A DNA stretch of 64,000 bases from SHWB01 sp050246875 (GCA_050246875.1 JBFWVF010000008.1:186001-250000), one strand, 5' to 3'. Positions 26,466 to 34,818 are shown, counted from the first letter of the stretch. Numbers and translations: made by a program. Notes: a model not told the origin generated them from the letters alone.

Positions 26466-27581
26466 TCACTCCCTCACGGGAATGACGGCACACGTCAGGC
26501 CGCTGATGGCGACCGAAACCTCACTGTCCTCGGGATACCAGTCGCTGTCGGCGCCGTACGGCGCCTGGATGCGGAGCTGCCGGTCGTGGGCATCGATCCG
26601 CACGCGGTATTCGATCGAACTGCCGACGAAGGCGGCCATCTGCACGGTGCCGGCGATGCCGCTGCCGTTCGCGCGCGGAGCGATGCTGATGTCGGACGGA
26701 CGCACCGCGATCATCACGTCGGCTCCGATATCGATGTCGTCGACGAGCCGGCACCGCAGGCGCGCGAAACCGAGATCGAGTTCACCCGTCCGCCCGTCGG
26801 CACCGCCGTCGATGCTGCTGACGCGGCCACGGAAGATGTTGCCGCCGCCCATGAACTCGGCGACGAACGGATGGCGGGGCTGGAAGAAGACGTCGCGCGG
26901 CGCGCCCGTCTGCACGATCTGGCCGTGGTTCATGACGTTGATGCGGCTCGACAGCACCAGCGCCTCGCCGAGGTCGTGCGTGACATAGACGGCGGTCGTG
27001 CCGCTGCGCGCGAAGATCTCGCGGAATTCGAATCGCATCGCCTCGCGCAACTGTGCATCGAGGTTTGACAGCGGCTCGTCCAGCAGCAGCAGCTTCGGCC
27101 GGCGCACGAGGGCGCGAGCGACCGCCACGCGCTGCTGCTGGCCACCGCTGAGCGCCGTAGCGTTGCGGTCGATCAGGGCCTCGATGCGCAGGATGCGCAG
27201 CACCTCCAGCACGCGCTCGCGCATCTGCGCGCGCGACATGCGCTCCTTGCCGACTTTCAGCGGGTAGGAAACGTTCTCGTAGACCGTCATGTGCGGCCAG
27301 ATGGCGTAGGACTGGAACACCATGGCGATTGGCCGGCGGAAGGCCGGCACGTTGATTCCGGCCGCGGCGTCGAACACGGTCTCGCCGTTGATCGAGATGG
27401 TGCCGCCGTCGGGCGTCTCCAGCCCGGCGATCATGCGCAGGCAGGTGGTCTTGCCGCAGCCGCTTGGCCCGACCAGCGACAGCGTCTCGCCCTCGCCGAG
27501 CGCGAATGAAACACTGTCGAGGGCGCGCACGACGCCGTGCGACGTGCTGAACGTCTTGAGGAGGTTATCGACCTGGAGCAT
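26466..27581 (-). CDS. ABC transporter ATP-binding protein
   Basis: A 371-residue ATPase of the PotA/FbpC type with Walker A at 38-46 (GPSGCGKTT), Q-loop Q90, signature LSGGQ (144-148), Walker B LLLLDE (164-169) and H-loop H202, followed by a C-terminal TOBE domain beginning near residue 280. It powers the importer formed with the two genes downstream. It starts 9 bp after the extradiol dioxygenase stop codon and has no strong ribosome site, suggesting translational coupling. Confidence 0.93.
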   Translation of the reverse strand: MLQVDNLLKTFSTSHGVVRALDSVSFALGEGETLSLVGPSGCGKTTCLRMIAGLETPDGGTISINGETVFDAAAGINVPAFRRPIAMVFQSYAIWPHMTVYENVSYPLKVGKERMSRAQMRERVLEVLRILRIEALIDRNATALSGGQQQRVAVARALVRRPKLLLLDEPLSNLDAQLREAMRFEFREIFARSGTTAVYVTHDLGEALVLSSRINVMNHGQIVQTGAPRDVFFQPRHPFVAEFMGGGNIFRGRVSSIDGGADGRTGELDLGFARLRCRLVDDIDIGADVMIAVRPSDISIAPRANGSGIAGTVQMAAFVGSSIEYRVRIDAHDRQLRIQAPYGADSDWYPEDSEVSVAISGLTCAVIPVRE

Positions 27582-27590
27582 CGCCGTGGC

Positions 27591-28661
27591 TCACGCCGGA
27601 TACGAGACGAAGACTTTCTCGGACGTGAACAGGTAGCTTTCCATGTAGTCGTGGACGACGGGCTTGCGGCCCAGCGCCTCCATCGCGCCGGCCAGCACCA
27701 TCCAGTTCAGCATCTCGTGCTGCCCGGCCTGCTCGATCTGCGCCAGCGAGCGGTTGCGCCAGACGTCGTAGCGCCCGTCGCGCAGGGCTTCGAACATCTC
27801 GCGGTCGGCATCGACGTCGGCCCACAGATAGCCGTTGGTCGGCGACAGGAAGGCGTGCGACCAGCTCGCCGAGGCGATCAGCGCAACGCGGTACGGCGAC
27901 GCCGCGAGGGTCTCCGCGACGGCGGCACCGACCTCCATGCAGCGCCACGGCGCCGGCGCCGGCGGATCGGGCTCGACGTTCGGGTCGCGCGGCGGGGCGT
28001 TGAGGATCGCGAGCCCGCCCTTGGCCTCGAACAGGTTCGAGCCGTAGCAGTTCACCGCAAACGGCACCACGGGCCAGGGAAAGCCCCGGCGGTCCCAGTC
28101 GAGGTAGAGCAGCGTGCACAGGAACGCGTGCGCAAGCCCGTCGATATGGATGTTCTTGTAGGCGTAGGACATGTCGACGCCACGCTCGAGCAGGGCGCGC
28201 GTCAGGTACTTGGCGCCGGCACGGTGGCCGTGCAGCGGAAAGGCGAAGTCCTCGGGCTCGTTCCACCGGTTCGGCCGGCCGGAGCCGAAGCCGTGCTTCC
28301 ACGGCCTTATGTCGAGATCGTCGTCGAGGCCGTAGACACAGAAGGGCGGCACCAGCCCCTCGCGAAAGTTTTCGTACTGGTCGTCGCCCCAGATGACGAC
28401 GAAGTCGGGCTTGAAATCGTCGAGGATCTTCCGGGCCTCGCGGAAATTGTCGGCGAGACGCGCGCTGTAGCGCTGCGCCTCGGCCACGCCGCCGTCGTTG
28501 CCCAGTTCCTCGATCAGCCGCTTCGGCCAGTTGGCGCGGTCCTTGAACCGGTCCGGCACGCGCGACGCCTTGAGGGTGAAGTTGAAGGTGCCCGAAAGGC
28601 GCTCGTCCGGCGCCACGAGGATCGGCCAGTGGGTGACGCCCAGGCCCAGGATTTCCGCCAT
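27591..28661 (-). CDS. LigB-type (class III) extradiol ring-cleavage dioxygenase
   Basis: The 356-residue protein has the class III extradiol fold: the N-terminal VTHWP strand provides H11, the beta strand VVIWGDDQYENF occupies the place of the second metal-ligand loop, and SASWSHAFL supplies the conserved acid-base histidine region. In LigB and MhpB the second loop normally carries a histidine after aspartate; here it reads D93-D94-Q95, so the iron site may be altered. It should open catechol-type rings next to the hydroxyls. GGGAGGAAAGC precedes the ATG. Its neighbours are the ring-hydroxylating dioxygenase subunits upstream. Confidence 0.87.
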   Translation of the reverse strand: MAEILGLGVTHWPILVAPDERLSGTFNFTLKASRVPDRFKDRANWPKRLIEELGNDGGVAEAQRYSARLADNFREARKILDDFKPDFVVIWGDDQYENFREGLVPPFCVYGLDDDLDIRPWKHGFGSGRPNRWNEPEDFAFPLHGHRAGAKYLTRALLERGVDMSYAYKNIHIDGLAHAFLCTLLYLDWDRRGFPWPVVPFAVNCYGSNLFEAKGGLAILNAPPRDPNVEPDPPAPAPWRCMEVGAAVAETLAASPYRVALIASASWSHAFLSPTNGYLWADVDADREMFEALRDGRYDVWRNRSLAQIEQAGQHEMLNWMVLAGAMEALGRKPVVHDYMESYLFTSEKVFVSYPA

Positions 28662-28697
28662 GCTTTCCTCCCGCCGCGCATCGGGTTCGGCCCGATG

Positions 28698-29219
28698 TCA
28701 GACGATGAAACTCACCTTGCCGTGCGGCCGCAACGCTTCCAGGTCGAGGATCGCCTTGCGCACACGGAAACGCAGCCCACCCTTGGTCCGCACCAGTTCG
28801 TGCTCGTAGCGGCCGACATAGTTGTCGACCATTTCATGGCGCAGCCGGTAGACGGCAAAGTTTGCCGTAACCCGCAGCGTCTCGCCGTCGTCGTGCCGGA
28901 TACGGACGTTGCCGACGATCCTGCGCGTGCGCGACACCGGGTTCTCGGCCCAGGTGTGGCGGCCGAGCAGCTGCTTGACGCGCGAGCCCAGCCGCGCGCG
29001 GTCGTCGGAAATGAGGTACAGGCTGTTCTCCGGCGTGCCGTCGGGCGCGTCCAATGACGGCATCAGGTAGCAGCCGTCCTCCGTGAACAGGGCCAGCCAC
29101 GTCTCCAGGTCCCACGTGTCGAGCAGCGCCGCCTCGGCATACAGGAAGTCCTCGACCTCGGCGCGCGCCGACGCGGCGTTCGCCGTTCCTGTCTTTGCCT
29201 TCGCCACGGCCTTGGCCAT
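28698..29219 (-). CDS. Aromatic-ring-hydroxylating dioxygenase beta subunit
   Basis: A 173-residue small subunit with the NTF2-like cone fold of ring-hydroxylating dioxygenases: EAALLDTWDLETWLALFTED, the middle RTRRIVGNVRI strand and the C-terminal FRVRKAILDLEAL are the conserved blocks. It has no cofactor and supports the alpha3beta3 hexamer. The first 18 residues are alanine and lysine rich and poorly conserved, so the true start could be slightly internal; GGGAGAGGGCG precedes ATG 29219. It starts 10 bp after the alpha subunit stop. Confidence 0.92.
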   Translation of the reverse strand: MAKAVAKAKTGTANAASARAEVEDFLYAEAALLDTWDLETWLALFTEDGCYLMPSLDAPDGTPENSLYLISDDRARLGSRVKQLLGRHTWAENPVSRTRRIVGNVRIRHDDGETLRVTANFAVYRLRHEMVDNYVGRYEHELVRTKGGLRFRVRKAILDLEALRPHGKVSFIV

Positions 29220-29229
29220 CGCCCTCTCC

Positions 29230-30519
29230 CTACTGCGCGGCGACGGCGTGGATCATGCGCTCGTAGACAGGCGCCTTGCCGGTCATCATCGCGTGCCACT
29301 GGCGCCAGAACGCCCGCATCTGCAACTCGTCGCCCGTGTAGGGCTTCTCCCGGTGCATGCCGCGCGAGATGTCTGACCAGCCGACGTCGCTGGCGACGAA
29401 GCCGCGCTGGCAGGCCTCCAGCGCCTCGACGTCGTCCGGCGTGCCGAAGCCGCCGGGTCCGAGAAACGAGATGAAGTTGTCCATGCGGATCTTGCGCAGT
29501 TCCGGCGTGTCGTTGGTCGGCAGCAGCGCCCAGGCGTCGATCTCGATGTAGTCGGGCGTCACCGGATAGAAGGTGCGAACCGTCTTCCAGTTGGCGATGA
29601 AGATCAGGTTCGGGAAGACGAGCAGGTTGCGGCTGTAGTCGCAGATCTGCTTCGTCCGCTCGACGCCGAACTTCTTCTCCAGCCGCGCGCGGTGGTCGGC
29701 GAGCTGCGCCGCCGCCTTCGCCCCTACCGGCAATCCACCGGCCGGCGATTCGATCAGCGCATGGCCATTGCCCAACTCCGCGCCTATGCCGCGGGCATTG
29801 AAACCTTCCTGCGACCAGGCCGACGTATCGACGCCGATATCGGTGAGATAGTCCTTGAAGAAGCGCTGGTGCGTCGGCAGCGCGTGGTAGCCGTCGATGC
29901 TGTTCTCGACCAGCAGCTTCCAGTTGGCGCGCATGCTGTAGGACTGCGCGCCCTGCACGATCTCGAGGTCCTCGTCGGAATAGTCGACCATCAGGTCGAT
30001 GTACTCGCGCGCGCCAGCGAGGAAGGAGACGAGATCCTCGACATCGGGGTTGAACGACAGGAAGACGAGGCCGCGATAGCTGTCCACGCGGGCGGGCGAC
30101 ACCATCCCCATGCTCTTGCGGTCGAAGCCGGGGCCGTAGCCGTCCGCCCCAGGCAGGCCGATCAGTTCGCCACGCGTGTTGAACGTCCAGGCATGGTAGA
30201 AGCACTGGAACGAGCGGCCGTTACCCGCGTGTTCCCGGCAGATCGCGTTGCCGCGATGCGGACAGGTGTTGAAGAAGACGCGCACATTCTTGCGGTCGTC
30301 GCGCACGAAGATGATCGGCCGGCCGCCGACCTTGCGCGTCACGAAGTCGCCCGGCTTCGCCACCTCGGATTCGTGTCCGACGTAGAGCCAGGTGCTGTCG
30401 AACACCCGCTTCTTCTCGATCTCGAAGACCGCGGCGTCGGTGAACGCCTTGCGATTGACCCGAAAGACACCGCCGCTGCGGTCGTCGACCACCAGATCCG
30501 CGATTTCGCTTTCGTTCAT
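29230..30519 (-). CDS. Rieske aromatic-ring-hydroxylating dioxygenase alpha subunit
   Basis: A 429-residue oxygenase large subunit. The Rieske cluster ligands are C86, H88, C106 and H109 (CPHRG and CFYHAW), and the mononuclear iron site is marked by D209, H212 and H217 in SIDGYHALPTH, with the third ligand expected near the GTPDDVEAL segment. This layout and the closing blocks resemble benzoate/toluate-type enzymes that insert both oxygen atoms to form a cis-dihydrodiol. ATG 30519 follows GAGGGCGAC. The ferredoxin and reductase needed for electrons are not in the window. First structural gene after the promoter at 30752-30781. Confidence 0.93.
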   Translation of the reverse strand: MNESEIADLVVDDRSGGVFRVNRKAFTDAAVFEIEKKRVFDSTWLYVGHESEVAKPGDFVTRKVGGRPIIFVRDDRKNVRVFFNTCPHRGNAICREHAGNGRSFQCFYHAWTFNTRGELIGLPGADGYGPGFDRKSMGMVSPARVDSYRGLVFLSFNPDVEDLVSFLAGAREYIDLMVDYSDEDLEIVQGAQSYSMRANWKLLVENSIDGYHALPTHQRFFKDYLTDIGVDTSAWSQEGFNARGIGAELGNGHALIESPAGGLPVGAKAAAQLADHRARLEKKFGVERTKQICDYSRNLLVFPNLIFIANWKTVRTFYPVTPDYIEIDAWALLPTNDTPELRKIRMDNFISFLGPGGFGTPDDVEALEACQRGFVASDVGWSDISRGMHREKPYTGDELQMRAFWRQWHAMMTGKAPVYERMIHAVAAQ

Positions 30520-30751
30520 GTCGCCCTCATATCGCCATGCCGCCGGCCCATGGGGATGGGTCGCCCCTGTACGCCCCCGCAGGGCGCCCGAACGGACGCC
30601 TGCGGTGCGCAAAGATGTCAGGAGTGGCCGGCACGCATGCGCGCCCGGACCGGCTTCGGTTCCTCGCCTTCCTCGCGCGGCTGCGGACGGCCGTTTCGTC
30701 CGCGACGGGTGACGCCTGATAGTCCCGCGCACTGCTTGATCGGCAGCACCG

Positions 30752-30781
30752 ACGCTATTTCTTGGATCGGGGAATTGTCAA
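30752..30781 (-). promoter_or_regulatory. Candidate sigma-70 promoter of the catabolic operon
   Basis: On the minus strand a perfect TTGACA (30781-30776) is followed after 18 bp by TAGCGT (30757-30752), a weak -10. Transcription would start near 30745, giving a leader of about 225 nt before the alpha-subunit ATG. The poor -10 is consistent with a regulated promoter. Confidence 0.45.
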
Positions 30782-30804
30782 TATTTCTTTGTGGGAGGAA
30801 TTGT
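30771..30804. promoter_or_regulatory. Direct repeat GGAATTGT, candidate TetR operator
   Basis: GGAATTGT occurs at 30771-30778 and again at 30797-30804, 26 bp apart, the first copy covering the -35 box. The first copy is also part of a small palindrome ATTG-T-CAAT (30774-30782). Binding here would block the promoter; the assignment to the adjacent TetR protein is inferred from position only. Confidence 0.35.
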
Positions 30805-30830
30805 TGCATTGCGGTCGCTGCAGTGCGGCA

Positions 30831-31523
30831 TCAGCGGGCCTTCCCGGCGCGCGCGTCGAGGCCGTTGATCAGGACATCGGCGACGAAATCGACATAGGCA
30901 TCGGCCAAGGATGTCATGTTTTCCGCCGAAATCCGGTAGCCGAGCAGTTCCTCGAGCATCGGCCGGCGGCTGAAGAAGAACTGGCACATGCCGATCAGGC
31001 CGAGGTGCAGGAAGTTGGGGTCCACCACGCGGAACTCACCGTTGGCCTCGCCGGCCGCGACGATGCCATGCAGCTCGTTGTAGGTGGTGGCGACGAGGTC
31101 GCGGCGGATGCGCCGGGCCTCGGCCGACGTGCCGTAATGGATCTGCTCGAGCAGCAGCTGGCTGTAGTGGGGGTTCTCCGCCATCACCTCGACCAGCACC
31201 TTGATCCAGGCCCGGAACCGCTCCTTGGCAGTCGTCGCGGTTTGCATCGCCTCCGCCGTCCTGCGTCCGCGCTCGGCGGTGATCTGCAGGGTCGTCGCCA
31301 GCAGCAGGTTGTCCTTGTTGCCGAAGTAGTAGCGGATGAGGCCGGGATCGACGCCGGCCAGCCGCGCTATGTCGGTCCTGCTCAGTTCCGAGGGACGGTG
31401 CGATTTCAGAAGATCGCGGGTCGCGGCGATCAGGCCGTCGCGGCCGACGGCGTTCTTCTCGCCGCGCGGCCGCCCCTGCGCCCGGACACGCCGGGCACCC
31501 GCCTTCTGCTTGATGCCTGCCAT
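30831..31523 (-). CDS. TetR/AcrR family transcriptional regulator
   Basis: A 230-residue one-component regulator with an N-terminal helix-turn-helix (ATRDLLKSH through LSRTDIARLAGVDPGLIRYYFGNKDNLL, about residues 33-75) and a helical ligand-binding and dimer domain. A basic 25-residue tail precedes the HTH. It is transcribed in the same direction as the catabolic operon, 311 bp upstream of the dioxygenase gene, and is the natural candidate for its controller. The ATG at 31523 has only a weak ribosome site. Ligand unknown, presumably the aromatic substrate or a ring-cleavage product. Confidence 0.9.
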   Translation of the reverse strand: MAGIKQKAGARRVRAQGRPRGEKNAVGRDGLIAATRDLLKSHRPSELSRTDIARLAGVDPGLIRYYFGNKDNLLLATTLQITAERGRRTAEAMQTATTAKERFRAWIKVLVEVMAENPHYSQLLLEQIHYGTSAEARRIRRDLVATTYNELHGIVAAGEANGEFRVVDPNFLHLGLIGMCQFFFSRRPMLEELLGYRISAENMTSLADAYVDFVADVLINGLDARAGKAR

Positions 31524-31621
31524 GGATTCAGGAGTTCACTGCGTTGGTCTACCGACACGATGCGGCGGCGAATATAGCCGCAGGCATCGACCCGTGCGAA
31601 CCGGCCCCGCATCCGGGCTAA

Positions 31622-31654
31622 CAAAAAGCCCCCCTTCCGCACGGAAGGGGGGCT
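31622..31654 (-). terminator. Strong Rho-independent terminator of the E1/TRAP operon
   Basis: A perfect 13-bp stem (31627-31639 with 31642-31654) with a two-base nominal loop is followed on the minus strand by TTTTTGT. It lies 45 bp after the TRAP binding-protein stop codon and cleanly separates that operon from tetR. Confidence 0.85.
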
Positions 31655-31698
31655 GAAAGCGCCGGCGCCGCGTGGCGCCGGGTCGTTACCGTGAGGGA

Positions 31699-32784
31699 CT
31701 ATTCCTTGTCCCACTGGCGCGCGATCGGCTGCTTGGCCGCACGCATCTTGTCCATGTAGTTGGCGAGGATCGCGCGACCGGGGACGCCCTGGGCCTCCAG
31801 GCGGTCGGCCCACTGCTGCGCCACGTTCGGCATCGTCGTCGCCCACTTGCGCCGCTCCTCGGGCGAAATGACGATGATGCCCTTGCCCTTTTCCTTCCAG
31901 ACGTCGTCGGCCTTGACACTGTTGGCTGTACCGACTTCGGCCGTCTTCTGGCAATAGCCGGGGGCGACCTTGGTGATCGCCGCCTGAACGGACTTGGGCA
32001 GGCGCTTCATGGCATCGTTGTTGATGCTGAGGCCGAAGGCGACGCCGGCGCCCATGTCGGCCTTCACCAGATACGGCGCGACCTCGTAGATGCGGACGGT
32101 CATGCCATTGCCGCCGTCGAGCAGCATCGCCTCGATGACACCGGTCTGCATCGAGTTGTAGACGGTGGCCATGTTGCTGGACACGCCGACCGAGCCGAAG
32201 CCTTCGATCCACTGGAGGTTCGGTCCGGCGCCACCGATCTTCATGCCCTTGAGGTCATCGAGCGTGTTGATCGGCTTCCTGCTGAGGATCTGGTAGCTGT
32301 CGACGGTCCCCGTCGAGCACAGCAGGGTCTGGTTGAACGGGTCGAGCGCGCGGCCCATCTTCGGGAACTCGCCGGCGACCTGGTCGAGGATCTTCGAAGC
32401 GAGGATGATGTTCGGGGTCACGAACGGCGTGTAGTAGCTGATGTTGTGGGCCGGCATCTGCGGCGCGCCCAGCGGATAAACGACGATGCCGATCTCGGCG
32501 AGGCCGTCTTTGATGGCGTCGAGTTCGCCGCCCGGCTTCACGATCTGGCCGCTGTGGGCCATGTTCCACTCGATCTTGTCGGCGCCGCCTGCCAATGCCT
32601 TGTCCGCCTCGACGGCGAAGGTCTCGACGAACTGGCCCACCCAGGCCGCGGCCGGCGGATATCCGGACACGAACGTGATCTTGGCGGTTTCGGCGCCGGC
32701 CGACGGCGCCATCGCCAGGCCGGCCGCGAGCGTGATGGCGGCGAGTGCGCCGGACGTGCCTGCGATGCGAATTGGTGCGGTCAT
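31699..32784 (-). CDS. TRAP transporter substrate-binding protein (DctP-type)
   Basis: A 361-residue periplasmic binding protein with a Sec leader (cleavage near SAGA-ET, residue 31) and the DctP-family blocks: FVSGYPPAAAWVG, KIEWNMAHSGQIVK, the LKGMKIGGAG hinge and YNSMQTGVIEAM. TRAP systems use an ion gradient to import carboxylates. No DctQ or DctM membrane genes are present in the window, so it must work with an unlinked permease. It follows the E1-beta gene by 74 bp and ends at a strong terminator. A paralogue of identical length lies at 51535-52620; both end in WDKE. Confidence 0.9.
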   Translation of the reverse strand: MTAPIRIAGTSGALAAITLAAGLAMAPSAGAETAKITFVSGYPPAAAWVGQFVETFAVEADKALAGGADKIEWNMAHSGQIVKPGGELDAIKDGLAEIGIVVYPLGAPQMPAHNISYYTPFVTPNIILASKILDQVAGEFPKMGRALDPFNQTLLCSTGTVDSYQILSRKPINTLDDLKGMKIGGAGPNLQWIEGFGSVGVSSNMATVYNSMQTGVIEAMLLDGGNGMTVRIYEVAPYLVKADMGAGVAFGLSINNDAMKRLPKSVQAAITKVAPGYCQKTAEVGTANSVKADDVWKEKGKGIIVISPEERRKWATTMPNVAQQWADRLEAQGVPGRAILANYMDKMRAAKQPIARQWDKE

Positions 32785-32858
32785 CGTTTGGTTGCTCCCT
32801 CCAGTTTGCGGTGTGGTTTGTCCTTGGTGGCCCGGCGGCGGATCGCTTCGCCGCCCGA

Positions 32859-33830
32859 TCAGGTCATGCCGACGACTGTGTCGACGATGTTCGCCGGGTA
32901 GATCCGGCTAAGATTTTCGAGCACATGCGAGTACGGCATCGGCGTGCGCGGCCCACCGAGGCGCCGCACGGGCGCCTTCAGCCGCCCATGCAGCGTCTCG
33001 CCGATCTCGGCCGCGATCTCCGCGCCGAACCCGCCGGCACGCACGGATTCGTGCGCGACGACGAGCCGGCCGGTCTTCTCGACCGAGGCCAGCACCGTGG
33101 CGCGGTCCCAGGGCCAGATCGTGCGCAGATCGATCACTTCGGCCTCGATGCCGCGCGCGGCCAGCATTCCCGCCGCCTCGCGCGCCACGCCGACGATGCG
33201 CGACCACGTCACGATGGTGACGTCGCCGCCCTTGCGGACGACGTTTGCCGTGCCAAGCGGAATGACCTCTTCCTCATCCGGCACCTCGCCTTTGGTGCCC
33301 CAGAGGTTCTTGTTCTCCATGTAGACGACGGGGTCGTCGCTGCGGATCGCGGCCTTGAGCAGGCCGCGGTTCTCGCGCGAGTCCGACGGGCAGACGACGA
33401 CGAGGCCCGGCGTGTGCGCCCACCACGCCTCGGTCGACTGCGCGTGCTGCGCGGCGCTGCCGTCGCGCCAGCCGATCGACTGGCGCACGACGATCGGCAC
33501 GCGCAGCTGGCCGCCGAACATGTAGCGCATCTTGGCGGCCTGGTTGACGAGCTGGTCGGCGGCGCAGAGGCCGAAATCGGCGTAGCGAAGCTCGCAGACC
33601 GGCCGCGTGCCCATGGTCGCCGCGCCGATGCAGGAGCCGAGCATCGTCGCTTCGGAGATCGGACTGTCGACGATGCGCTCGGGACCGAACTCCTCGAGCA
33701 GGCCCTTGTACTGGCCGGCGACACCGCCCTCGGGGCCGAGGTCCTGACCGAGCGCCCAGACCAGCGGGTCGCGGCGCATCTCCTCGCGCAGGGCCAGCCG
33801 GGCGGCCTCGGCGTAGGTCAGCTCGCTCAT
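32859..33830 (-). CDS. Alpha-ketoacid dehydrogenase E1 beta subunit
   Basis: A 323-residue transketolase-like pyrimidine and C-terminal domain protein: the EEMRRDPLVWALGQD start, EFGPERIVDSPISEATMLG, the FGLCAADQLVNQAAK helix and the GGDVTIVTWSR C-terminal strand are those of PdhB/AcoB-type subunits. It pairs with the alpha subunit to decarboxylate a 2-oxo acid or acetoin using TPP. Its ATG at 33830 overlaps the alpha subunit stop codon by ATGA, showing translational coupling. No E2 lipoyl acyltransferase or E3 gene is adjacent. Confidence 0.92.
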   Translation of the reverse strand: MSELTYAEAARLALREEMRRDPLVWALGQDLGPEGGVAGQYKGLLEEFGPERIVDSPISEATMLGSCIGAATMGTRPVCELRYADFGLCAADQLVNQAAKMRYMFGGQLRVPIVVRQSIGWRDGSAAQHAQSTEAWWAHTPGLVVVCPSDSRENRGLLKAAIRSDDPVVYMENKNLWGTKGEVPDEEEVIPLGTANVVRKGGDVTIVTWSRIVGVAREAAGMLAARGIEAEVIDLRTIWPWDRATVLASVEKTGRLVVAHESVRAGGFGAEIAAEIGETLHGRLKAPVRRLGGPRTPMPYSHVLENLSRIYPANIVDTVVGMT

Positions 33831-34807
33831 GGCCGCATCTCCAGGTCCTGCACGTCGCTGGTCAATTCGCTGTCCGGCGGCCAGGGCGCCGCGTGGGCCG
33901 CCTCGACGGCGGCGAGGATGCGCGCGCGCGCCGCGCCTTCGGCGGCGTCGAGGTCCGCCTGGGAAACACCGTTGGCCCGCAGCCATGCCGCTGTGCGCAG
34001 CACGGGTTCATACTTCGCCGCCTCCTCGACTTCCTCGCGCGGCCGGTAGGAATCGTTCTGGAACGAGACATGCCCCTTGAGGCGATAGGTGCGGGCATGG
34101 ATGAAGCAGGCTTCCCCCGCACGCACCCGCGGCAGCAGTTCTGCCACCGTGCGATCGACCGCCATAAGGTCGTTGCCGTCGATCGACACTGAATGAAGAC
34201 CAAATGATTCGGCGCGCGCGACGATGCCCGGCCCCGCCGTCACGGTGCTGGTCCGCACCGTGACCGCAAACTGGTTGTCCTCGCAAACAAACAGGACGGG
34301 CAGCTTGTAGACCTTGGCCCAGTTGAACGTCTCGAGCGTGACGCCGCGGTTCATCGCGCCGTCGCCGAAGAAGGCCACGGCGACGCGCTTCTCACCCTTC
34401 AGCTTGAACGCCTTGGCCGCGCCGCAGGCCAGCGTCGCGGCCTCGCCGACGACGCCGTTCGCGCCCATCACGCCGACAGAGAAATCGGCGATGTGCATCG
34501 ACCCACCCTTGCCGTGGCTGGTGCCGCCGACCCGGCCGAACAACTCCTTCATCATCCCCTCGGGCGCCGTGCCCTTGGCGATGGAGTGGCCGTGCCCACG
34601 ATGGTAGCTGGCCAGCACGTCGTCCGGCTGCAGGTTGGCGCAGACGCCCGTCGCGATGGCCTCCTCGCCGATGTACTGGTGCACGGAGCCGCGAACGAAG
34701 CCCTCGCGCCAGGCCTTGTCGGCCTCGATTTCGAAAGCGCGGATGAGGAGCATGGTGCGGTAAAGCTCCATGATCCGCGCGGTCTGGTTGCCCGGCGTAT
34801 CCAGCAC
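33827..34807 (-). CDS. TPP-dependent dehydrogenase E1 alpha subunit
   Basis: A 326-residue E1 alpha subunit. The TPP-binding motif runs from GDG (148-150) to N178 in CEDNQF, preceded by HGKGGSMH and followed by RTSTVT, as in pyruvate and acetoin dehydrogenases. The start chosen is GTG at 34807, five bases after GGGAGG; the frame continues upstream to a TTG at 34888, but that codon sits inside the regulatory palindrome and gives a non-conserved extension. The resulting length equals that of AcoA-type proteins. First gene of the GntR-controlled operon. Confidence 0.9.
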   Translation of the reverse strand: MLDTPGNQTARIMELYRTMLLIRAFEIEADKAWREGFVRGSVHQYIGEEAIATGVCANLQPDDVLASYHRGHGHSIAKGTAPEGMMKELFGRVGGTSHGKGGSMHIADFSVGVMGANGVVGEAATLACGAAKAFKLKGEKRVAVAFFGDGAMNRGVTLETFNWAKVYKLPVLFVCEDNQFAVTVRTSTVTAGPGIVARAESFGLHSVSIDGNDLMAVDRTVAELLPRVRAGEACFIHARTYRLKGHVSFQNDSYRPREEVEEAAKYEPVLRTAAWLRANGVSQADLDAAEGAARARILAAVEAAHAAPWPPDSELTSDVQDLEMRP

Positions 34808-34812
34808 TCCGT

Positions 34813-34818
34813 CCTCCC
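34813..34818 (-). promoter_or_regulatory. Shine-Dalgarno GGGAGG fixing the E1 alpha start
   Basis: GGGAGG on the minus strand is separated from the GTG at 34807 by five bases, an ideal distance, and no comparable site precedes the upstream in-frame TTG at 34888. Confidence 0.6.

Larger units (their letters stand above)
30520..30830. other. Intergenic control region between tetR and the dioxygenase genes
   Basis: This 311-bp stretch holds no supported gene. Its right-hand third (about 30740-30810) is clearly richer in A+T than the surroundings and carries a consensus-like promoter facing the dioxygenase genes and an 8-bp direct repeat. The left two thirds are GC-rich leader sequence without a recognisable riboswitch. 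Confidence 0.6.

Noticed and set aside
24445..26988. Plus-strand open frame of 847 codons
   Set aside because: It lies opposite the ABC permease, binding protein and ATPase genes and encodes only Arg/His/Asp-rich sequence.
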